In this document: piece by piece, positions 1 through 7,084 of the stretch
Layout: each line of letters begins with the position of its first letter
Position numbering within the stretch: position 1 is the stretch's first letter
The notes under the pieces: generated by a model
Seen by the model: only the letters and a program-made list of their open reading frames with translations
The model's database searches: none
What the model was told of the DNA's origin: nothing
Position numbers and translations under genes: made by a program
NCBI GenBank assembly: GCA_902615425.1
Contig: CACMPD010000011.1
Location: forward strand, 1 to 32,152
Source of the DNA: an uncultured Pelagibacteraceae bacterium
Lineage (GTDB): Bacteria; Pseudomonadota; Alphaproteobacteria; Pelagibacterales; Pelagibacteraceae
Direction of reading: 5' to 3'
Length of the DNA stretch: 32,152 bases

Positions 1-654
1 TTAATTGCTTTAGTAGCAATTTTTATTGCTTTAAGAAAATTACCTCTCGCAACTGTGGTAAGTATTTCTTTTGCTGCTCCAATCTTTACAACTATATTTT
101 CAATTTTTTTATTAAGTGAAAAAGTTGGCATTTATAGATGGTTAGCTGTTATAGTTGGTTTTATAGGAATATTAGTAATCACTGAACCAGGGATAAGTGA
201 ACTAAACATTTATTATATTTTTCCCATAATATTTTGTCTTGGTCTATCTTATGTAGCGATATCAATAAGACAGTTATCGACCACAGAACCAGTTTGGTTA
301 ATTTCATTCTATTTTTCTTTATCAATAACCTTATTGAGTTTTTTAACTATTCCACAAGGATGGGTTATGCCTAATTTACAGGATTTTATTTTATTATCTT
401 TTGTTGGCATTTTTGGAGGCGTTGCAAATTTATGGTTAGGTCAGTCATATAAATATTCAGAGGTTTCTTTGGTAACTCCTTTGAAATATTTAGCTCTTTT
501 ATTTGCAATAATTTTTGGATATTTCATTTGGGGTGAGGTTCCAACAATCAAAACTCTTCTTGGAGCCTCTTTGGTAATTATTTCAACATTAATTATTTTT
601 AGAAGAGAAATTTATAATAAAAAAATAATCACTTCTAAAACAATCAATGACTAA
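1..654 (+). CDS. EamA/DMT-family transporter, 5' truncated
   Basis: This is an inner-membrane drug/metabolite-superfamily permease whose substrate cannot be read from the sequence. The frame is open from base 1, so the gene starts upstream of the window; the GTG at 55 is probably only an internal valine. The visible 217 codons are almost all hydrophobic helices: the end of the first EamA repeat (SFAAPIFTTIFSIFLLSE, then VGFIGILVITEPG) and a full second repeat ending in LLGASLVIISTLIIF and a short basic tail. EamA proteins are usually about 290-300 aa with ten helices, so roughly 75-85 residues are missing. Its stop overlaps the start of the downstream glycosylase by 8 nt, which suggests co-transcription. 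Confidence 0.85.
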   Translation, partial: LIALVAIFIALRKLPLATVVSISFAAPIFTTIFSIFLLSEKVGIYRWLAVIVGFIGILVITEPGISELNIYYIFPIIFCLGLSYVAISIRQLSTTEPVWLISFYFSLSITLLSFLTIPQGWVMPNLQDFILLSFVGIFGGVANLWLGQSYKYSEVSLVTPLKYLALLFAIIFGYFIWGEVPTIKTLLGASLVIISTLIIFRREIYNKKIITSKTIND

Positions 655-1282
655 AGTTCCAAAATATTGGAATAAAGCCAAAAGATATTTATCCAAAAGG
701 GATAAAATAATGTCAAGATTAATTAAAAATTATCAAAGCCCAAATGAAACGATTCTTACCTCAAGAAAGGATATTTTTTTTTCATTGTGTAAAAGTATTA
801 TTGGTCAGCAAATAAGTGTTGTCGCAGCAAATTCAGTTTTTTTAAAATTTAAGAAAAAATGTAAAAATAAAATTAATCCTAAAACTGTATCTAAATTGAC
901 GACAACACAACTAAGAAATTGTGGATTAAGTAGGCAAAAAGTCTTGGGAATAAAAAGTTTAGCCAAACAAATTCTTAATAAATCCTTTAATCCCAAAATA
1001 ATAAAGAATATGAGTGATGAGGAAGCTATAGTTTATTTATCTAATTTAAGACAAATAGGTAGATGGTCGGCTGAAATGATTTTACTTTTTACATATAATA
1101 GATCTGACATTTGGCCTATACAAGATATTGGGCTTTTGAGAGCGATTTCTAAAAATTATAATAAAAAATATTTTCCACCGGAAAAATTTGTGTCTTTACT
1201 TCAAAAAAGATTTTCACCTTATTGTTCAGTAGCTACATGGTATTTGTGGAGAAGTATAGATCCTGAACCTATTCAGTACTAA
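647..1282 (+). CDS. DNA-3-methyladenine glycosylase II family (HhH-GPD)
   Basis: This is a base-excision repair enzyme that should remove alkylated purines (AlkA type). The 211-aa protein has the helix-hairpin-helix segment LRQIGRWSAEMILLF (about residues 134-148), then WPIQDIGL, where Asp160 occupies the place of the catalytic aspartate. An upstream helix (FFSLCKSIIGQQIS, about 44-57) is typical of the fold. The length matches the short bacterial AlkA form without the extra N-terminal domain of the E. coli enzyme. It has no Fe-S cysteine cluster, which argues against Nth/MutY. The ATG at 647 overlaps the end of the transporter gene, and the 3' end overlaps the convergent DUF1330 gene by 14 nt. 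Confidence 0.85.
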   Translation: MTKVPKYWNKAKRYLSKRDKIMSRLIKNYQSPNETILTSRKDIFFSLCKSIIGQQISVVAANSVFLKFKKKCKNKINPKTVSKLTTTQLRNCGLSRQKVLGIKSLAKQILNKSFNPKIIKNMSDEEAIVYLSNLRQIGRWSAEMILLFTYNRSDIWPIQDIGLLRAISKNYNKKYFPPEKFVSLLQKRFSPYCSVATWYLWRSIDPEPIQY

Positions 1283-1565
1283 ATCCTTCAACGATTTGCA
1301 TGTGTCTTATAGTAGTCTTTTTGGCTAAATCCCAACCAGCCTGATATTCTTTAGATTGATGACATTTTAAAGCTTGCTCGTAATTTGGAAATTCCCAAAC
1401 CACAGTTCTTAAAAAATCATCACCATCGAAAGTTGTATGCTTGCCACCTCTAACTAAAGGTAAACCACCATAACTTTTAATAATTGGAGTTACTGTCTCT
1501 GCATACTTTTTTAAATTTTCTTGGTCATCCACTTTAGTATACAAACTTATCCAATAAGCCTTCAT
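1269..1565 (-). CDS. DUF1330 family protein
   Basis: This is a 98-aa soluble protein of the DUF1330 family (dimeric ferredoxin-like alpha/beta barrel fold), whose function is not established. Family features are the N-terminal KAYWISLYTKV strand, the GG..LVRGG turn near residues 33-41, the VVWEFPNYEQALKCHQSKEY stretch and a C-terminal strand (RHMQIVEGF). The ATG is preceded by a good ribosome-binding site (AAAAGGAG, 1571-1578 on the complement), which fixes the start. It is divergent from the phosphoribosyltransferase gene and convergent with the glycosylase gene, overlapping the latter by 14 nt. Confidence 0.85.
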   Translation of the reverse strand: MKAYWISLYTKVDDQENLKKYAETVTPIIKSYGGLPLVRGGKHTTFDGDDFLRTVVWEFPNYEQALKCHQSKEYQAGWDLAKKTTIRHMQIVEGFSTE

Positions 1566-1608
1566 GATTTCTCCTTTTTAATTATTTTTAATTATGATAA
1601 TAAATTTC

Positions 1609-2136
1609 ATGGCAGAGAAATTAATTATCAGTTTTGATGAATATACTCAAATTGTTGAAAAGTTAGCAATACAAATTCATGAAAAATATAAACCAACTGT
1701 ATTAGTTGGTATTATGAGAGGGGCAGCTCCTATTATTGATATTTTATCAAGAATTTTGAAATTACCAATCGCATATATTGTTATTCAAAGTTATTCAGGT
1801 AAAGGTTTAGAGGATCAACAGGGCCAATTGATGTTTGCAAGAGAAATAAGTTCTCTGGCAAATAACAAAGATTTTAATAAGGTTCTTCTAATAGATGATC
1901 TCTCCGATACCGGTTTAACGCTTAATAAAAGCATTGAGTGGTTAAAAAATTATGGCCCAACTAAAGATTATATAAAAGAAGTAAAAACTGCTTGTTTATG
2001 GAAAAAGAAATCGTCAGCTTTCGAACCTGATTTTTGTCCTATCAGATTAGATTCAGATCCGTGGATTGTTCAACCTACAGAACATTATGAAGAATTGTCT
2101 ATTGAGGAGATTGTGAAAAAAAATAAACAGGGCTAG
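1609..2136 (+). CDS. Purine phosphoribosyltransferase (xanthine/hypoxanthine/guanine type)
   Basis: This is a cytoplasmic type I phosphoribosyltransferase that should join a 6-oxopurine to PRPP. The PRPP-binding loop is clear (VLLIDDLSDTGLT, residues 92-104 from this start). The N-terminal VLVGIMRGAAP and C-terminal SDPWIVQPTEHYEEL match the xanthine/hypoxanthine PRT group; the exact base cannot be set from motifs. An in-frame ATG at 1594 would add five residues (MIINF). I prefer 1609 because MAEKLIISFDEY starts where the domain starts, but neither site has a Shine-Dalgarno sequence. The gene converges on a purine permease, which supports a salvage role. Its 3' end lies inside the terminator hairpin at 2125-2154. 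Confidence 0.85.
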   Translation: MAEKLIISFDEYTQIVEKLAIQIHEKYKPTVLVGIMRGAAPIIDILSRILKLPIAYIVIQSYSGKGLEDQQGQLMFAREISSLANNKDFNKVLLIDDLSDTGLTLNKSIEWLKNYGPTKDYIKEVKTACLWKKKSSAFEPDFCPIRLDSDPWIVQPTEHYEELSIEEIVKKNKQG

Positions 2137-2154
2137 TTTATACTAGCCCTGTTC
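2115..2154 (-). terminator. Rho-independent terminator of the purine permease gene
   Basis: A perfect stem pairs AACAGGGCTAG (2126-2136) with CTAGCCCTGTT (2143-2153), plus one further T-A pair and a 4-nt loop. Read on the minus strand it is followed by a run of T (complement of the A tract 2116-2123), as expected for the end of the permease transcript. On the plus strand the downstream sequence is less T-rich (TTCAATTAATATTT), so termination of the phosphoribosyltransferase transcript is possible but weaker. The left arm contains that gene's TAG stop. Confidence 0.85.
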
Positions 2155-2163
2155 AATTAATAT

Positions 2164-3474
2164 TTAAGCAACTGCAAAACTTACAACACTCAAAATTGCT
2201 ATTACCCAAATAGCTGGTGAGGTAGTTGCAAATTTACCAGTGAATATCTTGATCAAAGCATACGATACGAAAGCTAGAGCAATACCATTGCTGATACTAT
2301 AAGTTAAAGGCATAGCGATCATCGCAAGAATTGCTGGAGCAGATTCCGAAACATCATTCCACTCTATGTCAGTAATATTTCTAATAAATAAAACTGAAAC
2401 AAAAAGTAAAGCAGCACCATCAATTTGCTTTGGCAAACTAGTTGCTAAGGGCGCAAAAAATATACATGCTAAAAATAATATACCAATAACCAAAGAGGTC
2501 ATTCCAGTCTTTCCACCAGCTTTTACCCCAGCCCCAGACTCAACGTAACTAGTTACAGTTGTAGTTCCCATTACAGCTCCTGCAACAGTACTAACGCTGT
2601 CTGATAACATTGCTTTATTGATGTCTTTAACTTTTCCATCTTTGCCAACTTTTCCAGCTACATTGGCAACAGAAGTTAAAGTTCCTGCAGTATCAAAAAA
2701 GTCAACAAACAATAGAGTAAATATGACTGTAGACATTCCAGCTGTCATAGCTGCAGATAAATCAAATTCAAAAAGATAAGTCATTGAAGGCGGAGCACTT
2801 GCGATACCATTAAACTTTGCAAGACCCGTAGCCCAAGCAATTATACTAAATACTAAAATACCAATAATGATATTACCTTTAACGTTCATCTTATCTAAAA
2901 CAATTATTGCAATAAAAGTTGCGCATCCTAATAAAACAAGTGGATCACTTAAATTTCCAAGCTGTACTAATGTTACAGGATTATCAACAACTACTTCCAT
3001 AATTTGAAGACCGATAATTGCTAAGAACAAACCAATTCCGGCACCAATTCCTAACTTTAAACTCTTAGGAATAGAGTTGATAAGCCATGCTCTTATTGGT
3101 GTTAATGATATAATTAAAAATAATACACCAGCAACTAATACAGCACCCAAAGCTTGTTGCGGTGTATATCCCATACCTGCACAAACTCCAAAAGCTACAA
3201 AAGCATTAATTCCCATTCCTGGCGCAAGACCAATCGGCCAAGTTTTTCCATGAAATGCCATTATGAAACAAGCTAAAGCAGTTGCTAGAATAGTTGCAGT
3301 GTAAACTGCGCCGAAATCAAAGAAACCTTTTTCGGGTCCAGCAAATTCACCTGATAAAATAAATGGATTTAAAAACATAATATAAGCCATGGTTAAAAAA
3401 GTAGTCGTTCCGGCTATTACTTCTGTTTTAAAATCTGTTTTGTGTTTTTTGTACTCAAAATATTTGTCTAACAT
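2164..3474 (-). CDS. NCS2 family purine permease (AzgA/GhxP-like)
   Basis: This is an inner-membrane purine:proton symporter of the NCS2 AzgA-like branch (adenine or guanine/hypoxanthine). At 436 aa it has the usual family length. The N-terminal TEVIAGTTTFLTMAYIMFLNP, the FVDFFDTAGTLTSVA segment, and the TTTVTSYVESGAGVKAGG region are characteristic of this group, with about 12-14 hydrophobic helices between and around them. A strong AGGAGG just upstream of the ATG (complement of 3478-3484) fixes the start. Together with the convergent phosphoribosyltransferase it forms an uptake-plus-activation route for purine bases. I looked for a purine riboswitch in the 124-nt leader and did not recognise one. 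Confidence 0.9.
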   Translation of the reverse strand: MLDKYFEYKKHKTDFKTEVIAGTTTFLTMAYIMFLNPFILSGEFAGPEKGFFDFGAVYTATILATALACFIMAFHGKTWPIGLAPGMGINAFVAFGVCAGMGYTPQQALGAVLVAGVLFLIISLTPIRAWLINSIPKSLKLGIGAGIGLFLAIIGLQIMEVVVDNPVTLVQLGNLSDPLVLLGCATFIAIIVLDKMNVKGNIIIGILVFSIIAWATGLAKFNGIASAPPSMTYLFEFDLSAAMTAGMSTVIFTLLFVDFFDTAGTLTSVANVAGKVGKDGKVKDINKAMLSDSVSTVAGAVMGTTTVTSYVESGAGVKAGGKTGMTSLVIGILFLACIFFAPLATSLPKQIDGAALLFVSVLFIRNITDIEWNDVSESAPAILAMIAMPLTYSISNGIALAFVSYALIKIFTGKFATTSPAIWVIAILSVVSFAVA

Positions 3475-3598
3475 TATTCCTCCTATCCTGACTAAATAGA
3501 TGATTCTTTTGACAAATACTTAGCCAAATCTAATTTTATCAACATAATTCAACTAAGAAGTTTATATTTTGGTCATATTTAAAAGCTAGAATAAGAAA
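3475..3598. other. Divergent intergenic region, permease / lipoprotein
   Basis: This 124-nt AT-rich spacer separates the divergent permease and lipoprotein starts. Apart from the permease's AGGAGG ribosome-binding site at its left end I see no convincing promoter pair, riboswitch or hairpin. Confidence 0.4.
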
Positions 3599-3904
3599 AT
3601 GAGAAATTTTAAATTAATCTTGTTGTTAATTAGTTTCTTCTTAATGGTCACCGCATGCCAGACTGTACAAGAAAAAACTGACAAAATTGTTGAGCAAGAA
3701 AATAAAAGATTGGGTAAATACATAGGTCAATTATCCAGTGAACTTAAAATTGACCTAGGAAATCCTGATGAAGATTTTAAGAACGAAAAAGGAAATCAAG
3801 TTCTTGTATATAAAACAAAAAAATATGGTATTTCTTGTGAAAGAAAATTTGAGGTAGACACTAACTCAGTGGTGATTGGATTTTCATCAAAAGGGTGTTT
3901 TTAG
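3599..3904 (+). CDS. Small lipoprotein of unknown function
   Basis: I do not recognise the family. The 101-aa protein starts with a lipoprotein signal peptide: basic MRNFK, a hydrophobic core, and lipobox MVTAC with the acylated cysteine at residue 20. The mature part is short and charged, with a predicted helix (EKTDKIVEQENKRLGKYIGQL) and two later cysteines (residues about 81 and 100) that could form a disulphide in the periplasm. The segment IDLGNPDEDFKNEKGNQVLVYKT resembles small outer-membrane-assembly-like lipoprotein domains (SmpA/BamE-like), but this is only an impression. It stands alone between a divergent permease and a convergent Hsp20 gene. Confidence 0.75.
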   Translation: MRNFKLILLLISFFLMVTACQTVQEKTDKIVEQENKRLGKYIGQLSSELKIDLGNPDEDFKNEKGNQVLVYKTKKYGISCERKFEVDTNSVVIGFSSKGCF

Positions 3905-3908
3905 TTTA

Positions 3909-3933
3909 CTTGCGGAGCTAGTCACCCCGCAAG
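3909..3933. terminator. GC-rich hairpin between convergent lipoprotein and hsp20
   Basis: CTTGCGG (3909-3915) pairs with CCGCAAG (3927-3933) around an 11-nt loop, the only GC-rich spot in the neighbourhood. It lies between two convergent stop codons, as a shared terminator would, but neither strand has a proper T run after the stem. A second small hairpin (AAGC/GCTT) follows it directly. Confidence 0.4.
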
Positions 3934-3945
3934 CAAGGCTTTAAC

Positions 3946-4392
3946 TTATCTAATTTCGATTAGTTTTTTCTTCTTATGCTCTGGTACAATTCTTTCGCAA
4001 GATATTGTTAAAAGACCATCTTTGAGCTCGGCACCATTTACTTTAACGTCATCAGCAATTGTAAATGATCTAGCAAATTGTCTTTGAGATATTCCCTTAT
4101 GAATGATCTCTCCATCAGCATTTTTATCCTCAGATTTATCAACTCGTTTTGTTCTTACAGTTAATAAATTATCTTCGAACTCAACCTCAACATCTTTTTT
4201 GTTGAAACCTGCTAAAGCAACCTCAATAGCGTAGTTATCTTTACCAGTCTTTCTGATGTTGTATGGTGGGTAATTGGATTGCATTGTCATTGCACCATTT
4301 CCCAACATATTCTCAAATTGATCAAACATATCGTCGAACCCAATCGAGAATGGTCTTAATGAGTTAAATATAGATAGATCCTTACTTGTCAT
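3946..4392 (-). CDS. Small heat-shock protein Hsp20 (IbpA-like)
   Basis: This is an ATP-independent holdase chaperone of the alpha-crystallin family that binds unfolding proteins in the cytoplasm. From this start it is 148 aa: an N-terminal arm (LSIFNSLRPFSIGFDDMFD), the alpha-crystallin domain (YPPYNIRKTGKDNYAIEVAL to GLLTISCERI) and a short lysine-rich tail (HKKKKLIEIR). The conserved AGF..KDVEV and ADGLL-like (KDGLLTI) signatures of class A bacterial sHsps are present. A longer reading frame begins at 4413, but its codons KGG are the Shine-Dalgarno AAAGGAGG itself, so the ATG at 4392 is the real start. Regulation appears double: a sigma-32-like promoter and a ROSE-like leader. Confidence 0.92.
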   Translation of the reverse strand: MTSKDLSIFNSLRPFSIGFDDMFDQFENMLGNGAMTMQSNYPPYNIRKTGKDNYAIEVALAGFNKKDVEVEFEDNLLTVRTKRVDKSEDKNADGEIIHKGISQRQFARSFTIADDVKVNGAELKDGLLTISCERIVPEHKKKKLIEIR

Positions 4393-4443
4393 ATATCCTC
4401 CTTTGTTAAGCAAGTTTATTTATAAGCCCCATTAGGCGACCTA
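4393..4443 (-). ncRNA. ROSE-like RNA thermometer in the hsp20 leader
   Basis: On the minus strand the leader carries TTGCT (4413 to 4409), a six-base loop TAACAA, then the Shine-Dalgarno AGGAGG (4402 to 4397). Pairing gives U-A, C-G, G opposite G, U-A, U-G and a closing C-G. This is the arrangement that defines the 3' hairpin of ROSE elements, where UYGCU masks the ribosome-binding site at low temperature. A second short hairpin precedes it (CC-UAAU-GG with outer G-C/G-U pairs, about 4423-4441). ROSE elements are known upstream of alphaproteobacterial small heat-shock genes. The element is shorter than classic ROSE leaders. Confidence 0.65.
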
Positions 4444-4449
4444 CATAAA

Positions 4450-4479
4450 TTATGTAGGAACGATTTAAGTTTTTTCAAG
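4450..4479 (-). promoter_or_regulatory. Sigma-32 (RpoH)-like promoter of hsp20
   Basis: On the minus strand CTTGAAA (complement of 4473-4479) is a perfect heat-shock -35 element. A 15-nt spacer leads to CTACATAA (complement of 4450-4457), a partial match to the CCCCATNT -10. The -10 overlaps a perfect 19-nt palindrome at 4440-4458 (arms CCTACATAA / TTATGTAGG), which may be an operator-like site or a first RNA hairpin. Confidence 0.5.
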
Positions 4480-4488
4480 ATTGAGAAA

Positions 4489-6564
4489 TTAAATTTTTTT
4501 TGAAATTTTTAGTGCAAAAGCATAGTCTAAAGCTATTTCTTCTATAGCGCCATCTCTACCTGATTTTCCACCATGACCTGCATCCATTTCTGTTTTTAAA
4601 AGTAATAAATTATTATCTGTTTTTAAGTCTCTTAGCTTGGCAGTAAATTTAGCAGGCTCATCAAATAATACTCTATTGTCACTTAAACTAGTGGTAATTA
4701 ACATATGAGGGTAGTCCATTTTTTTTATATTATTATAAGGAGCATAAGAAAATATATAATCAAAGTGATCTTTATTATCTTTGGCATTACCAAACTCATC
4801 AAATTCACCAACAGTTAATGGTAGAGAGTGATCAAGGTTAGTAGTTAAAGAGTCAACAAATGGAACCGCCATTATAATCCCTAAAAATAATTTTGGAGAT
4901 TGGTTTACCACTGCTCCCATTAATAATCCACCTGCAGATCCACCCATACCAATGATCTTACCAGCTGAAGAGTATTTCTTTTCAATTAAATATTTAGCTG
5001 CATAAATGTAATCCTCAAAAGTATTTTTTTTGTTTGTTAATTTTCCTTCTTTCCACCATTTCATACCTTTTTCCATTCCACCTCTAATATGGGCTGTAGC
5101 CCAGATGATATCTCTGTTGATTAAACTCAAACGTGTAGATGAAAAACCAGGGCTCATTGAATTTCCGTATGAACCATAACCGTACAATAAGACATTTGCA
5201 GTTCCATCAATCTTAGTTTTCTTATGTCTTGTTATTGTTAAAGGAACCATTCTTCCATCATGAGATTTATATTCAATTCTCTCTACAATATAATCTTCTG
5301 AATTATGGCCTGATGGAATTTCTTGTTCTTTTACTAATTTTTTAGATTTATCTGAAAGATTATATGAATAAACTCTTGAAGGAGTTTTCGGCGATGAATA
5401 TCCAAGGTAAATTTCGTCAGTTTTTCGATCTTTTTGTTTAAGAGAAATATTTGGTACGTATACTTTTTCATCTGAAAAAATTAATTCTTCCTCAAAATTT
5501 GTTGATATATTTCTTATGAATAACTTATCTAATGCATCAGAAGTTTCTGATCGAATTATCCAATTTTTTAAAAACACACAACCACCAATTAAAACCTCAT
5601 TTTTTGAAGGCACAAAAGGTTTCCAATTTTGGTTCTCTAAGCTTGATGAGATATCAATCTTAAAATCTTCAGCATCATTATTTGTATGGTTGTAAAAATT
5701 GTTAGCCCAAGAATTTATAGAGTATAAAATTCCTCTTTGTCTTTTAATGATTAATTTTGGTTCTGGAGTTATTTCATCAACACCAAAGTAGTATTGCTCT
5801 GATGTGTTGTGATCAGAAGTTGTTATTAGATAATATTTTTCATCAGAGGTTAAGCTTATTCCAACTGTAAAAGCTTCACTTTTTTCTTCAAAAACCAAAT
5901 AATCCTCACTTGAATGGTCTCCAATTTTATGTCTATATATTTTTCGGGCACGATGATTTTCATCTAATTTTGAGTAAAAAATATATTTATCGTCTAGACT
6001 AAAAGTAATACTGCCAGATGTATCCATTATTTCTTTTGTGACCAACTTATTTGTTGAAATATCTCTTATGAAGATTTTGTAATACTCTGATCCTTTGGTA
6101 TCCAGAGAATATGCAAGTAGCTTATCGTTATGGCTTACTTCTAAATCTCCCACTCCAAAATATTCAACGCCTAATTTCTCTTTTTCTTTATCTCCGTTCC
6201 AAATTTCTTCAACATTATCTGTATTAATTTTTTTACGGAGTTTGATAGAATAATTTCCTTCGGTTGTGGTTTTTGTCCAATAATCATAAGTGTGATCTCT
6301 AAATGGAAGAGACTCATCATCTAATTTTATTCTTCCCTTTATTTCATCAAAGAGTTTTTTCTGTAAGTTTTTAGTATCTTTAAGATGATAGTCAGTATGA
6401 TTGTTTTCTTCAATTAAGTATTTTTTTACTTCTGGATTTAATTTATTTTTGTCTTTTAAGACTTCAAGAATATCTTTTTGATGTATCCAGCTGTAATTAT
6501 CTTCCCAACTCGTGTTGTGACAAGATTTTATTTCCAGTTTTTTTCTAAGTTGTGGTACCTTCAT
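4489..6564 (-). CDS. ptrB: Oligopeptidase B / prolyl oligopeptidase family (S9A) serine peptidase
   Basis: This is a cytoplasmic peptidase that cleaves short peptides, in oligopeptidase B typically after basic residues. It is 691 aa, the usual family length, with no signal peptide. The middle (about residues 70-420) is the seven-bladed propeller that restricts access; the C-terminal part is an alpha/beta hydrolase. The triad is visible: Ser543 in GMGGSAGGLL, Asp629 in SLSDNRV, and His664 in DAGHGG. The YGYGSYG stretch near 461-467 is typical of S9A. The gene lies upstream of hsp20 on the same strand without an obvious terminator, and its start is only 16 nt from the divergent J-domain gene. 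Confidence 0.88.
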   Translation of the reverse strand: MKVPQLRKKLEIKSCHNTSWEDNYSWIHQKDILEVLKDKNKLNPEVKKYLIEENNHTDYHLKDTKNLQKKLFDEIKGRIKLDDESLPFRDHTYDYWTKTTTEGNYSIKLRKKINTDNVEEIWNGDKEKEKLGVEYFGVGDLEVSHNDKLLAYSLDTKGSEYYKIFIRDISTNKLVTKEIMDTSGSITFSLDDKYIFYSKLDENHRARKIYRHKIGDHSSEDYLVFEEKSEAFTVGISLTSDEKYYLITTSDHNTSEQYYFGVDEITPEPKLIIKRQRGILYSINSWANNFYNHTNNDAEDFKIDISSSLENQNWKPFVPSKNEVLIGGCVFLKNWIIRSETSDALDKLFIRNISTNFEEELIFSDEKVYVPNISLKQKDRKTDEIYLGYSSPKTPSRVYSYNLSDKSKKLVKEQEIPSGHNSEDYIVERIEYKSHDGRMVPLTITRHKKTKIDGTANVLLYGYGSYGNSMSPGFSSTRLSLINRDIIWATAHIRGGMEKGMKWWKEGKLTNKKNTFEDYIYAAKYLIEKKYSSAGKIIGMGGSAGGLLMGAVVNQSPKLFLGIIMAVPFVDSLTTNLDHSLPLTVGEFDEFGNAKDNKDHFDYIFSYAPYNNIKKMDYPHMLITTSLSDNRVLFDEPAKFTAKLRDLKTDNNLLLLKTEMDAGHGGKSGRDGAIEEIALDYAFALKISKKI

Positions 6565-6580
6565 AAAAAAGAAGAACTAT

Positions 6581-7084
6581 ATGAATATCATAATTTATAC
6601 ATTAGTCATTTTGACTATTTTATACTTTCTATTGAAATTTATAACTAAGATTTCCTCAAAAAAAATATCAAAAGGTCTAAGGATTTTATTAATACTTGGA
6701 TTTATTGTATTAGCGATTTTATTTGCCATCGGTGGGCGTTTTTTATTAACGTTGCCTTTTACATTAGCTAGTCTTGCATTATTAAAATTAAAAGGTCTAT
6801 CTATTTTTCAATTAATATCGCTTTATAGATTAATTCAAACATTGAGAAGATCAGGAAGATTTTCTTTTAATCAATCGAACCTAAATAACTCATCTTCAAT
6901 TTCAGTAACTGAAGCATATAAAATATTAAATTTAGATGTGAATAAGAAAATTACAAAAGAAGATGTAAATAAAGCTTATGTTAAAATACAAAAAAAAATC
7001 CATCCAGATATTTCACCAGAGACAGCTAGGTTGTCCTCAATAGTAAATGAAGCAAAAGATATAGTTTTGAACGATATTTCTTAA
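6581..7084 (+). CDS. Membrane-anchored J-domain protein (Tim14/Pam18-like layout)
   Basis: This is a probable inner-membrane co-chaperone that would recruit DnaK. The 167-aa protein has an N-terminal transmembrane helix (residues 1-20), further hydrophobic stretches (about 32-70), a loop, and a C-terminal J-domain (about 107-165). The J-domain shows AYKILNL, a helix DVNKAYVKIQKKI and the invariant HPD triad at 141-143. This order, membrane segment first and J-domain last, is that of mitochondrial Tim14/Pam18 and of the related alphaproteobacterial proteins. The glycine/phenylalanine and zinc-finger parts of true DnaJ are absent. It is divergent from ptrB, and its stop overlaps the convergent glycosyltransferase by 4 nt. 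Confidence 0.75.
   Translation: MNIIIYTLVILTILYFLLKFITKISSKKISKGLRILLILGFIVLAILFAIGGRFLLTLPFTLASLALLKLKGLSIFQLISLYRLIQTLRRSGRFSFNQSNLNNSSSISVTEAYKILNLDVNKKITKEDVNKAYVKIQKKIHPDISPETARLSSIVNEAKDIVLNDIS

Noticed and set aside
3475..3598. Purine riboswitch ahead of the purine permease
   Set aside because: I could not find the conserved three-way-junction bases or paired loops of the xpt-type aptamer; only a ribosome-binding site is evident.
4393..4413. Longer Hsp20 start (MLNKGGY)
   Set aside because: The added codons are the Shine-Dalgarno and leader of the ATG at 4392, and no ribosome-binding site precedes 4413.
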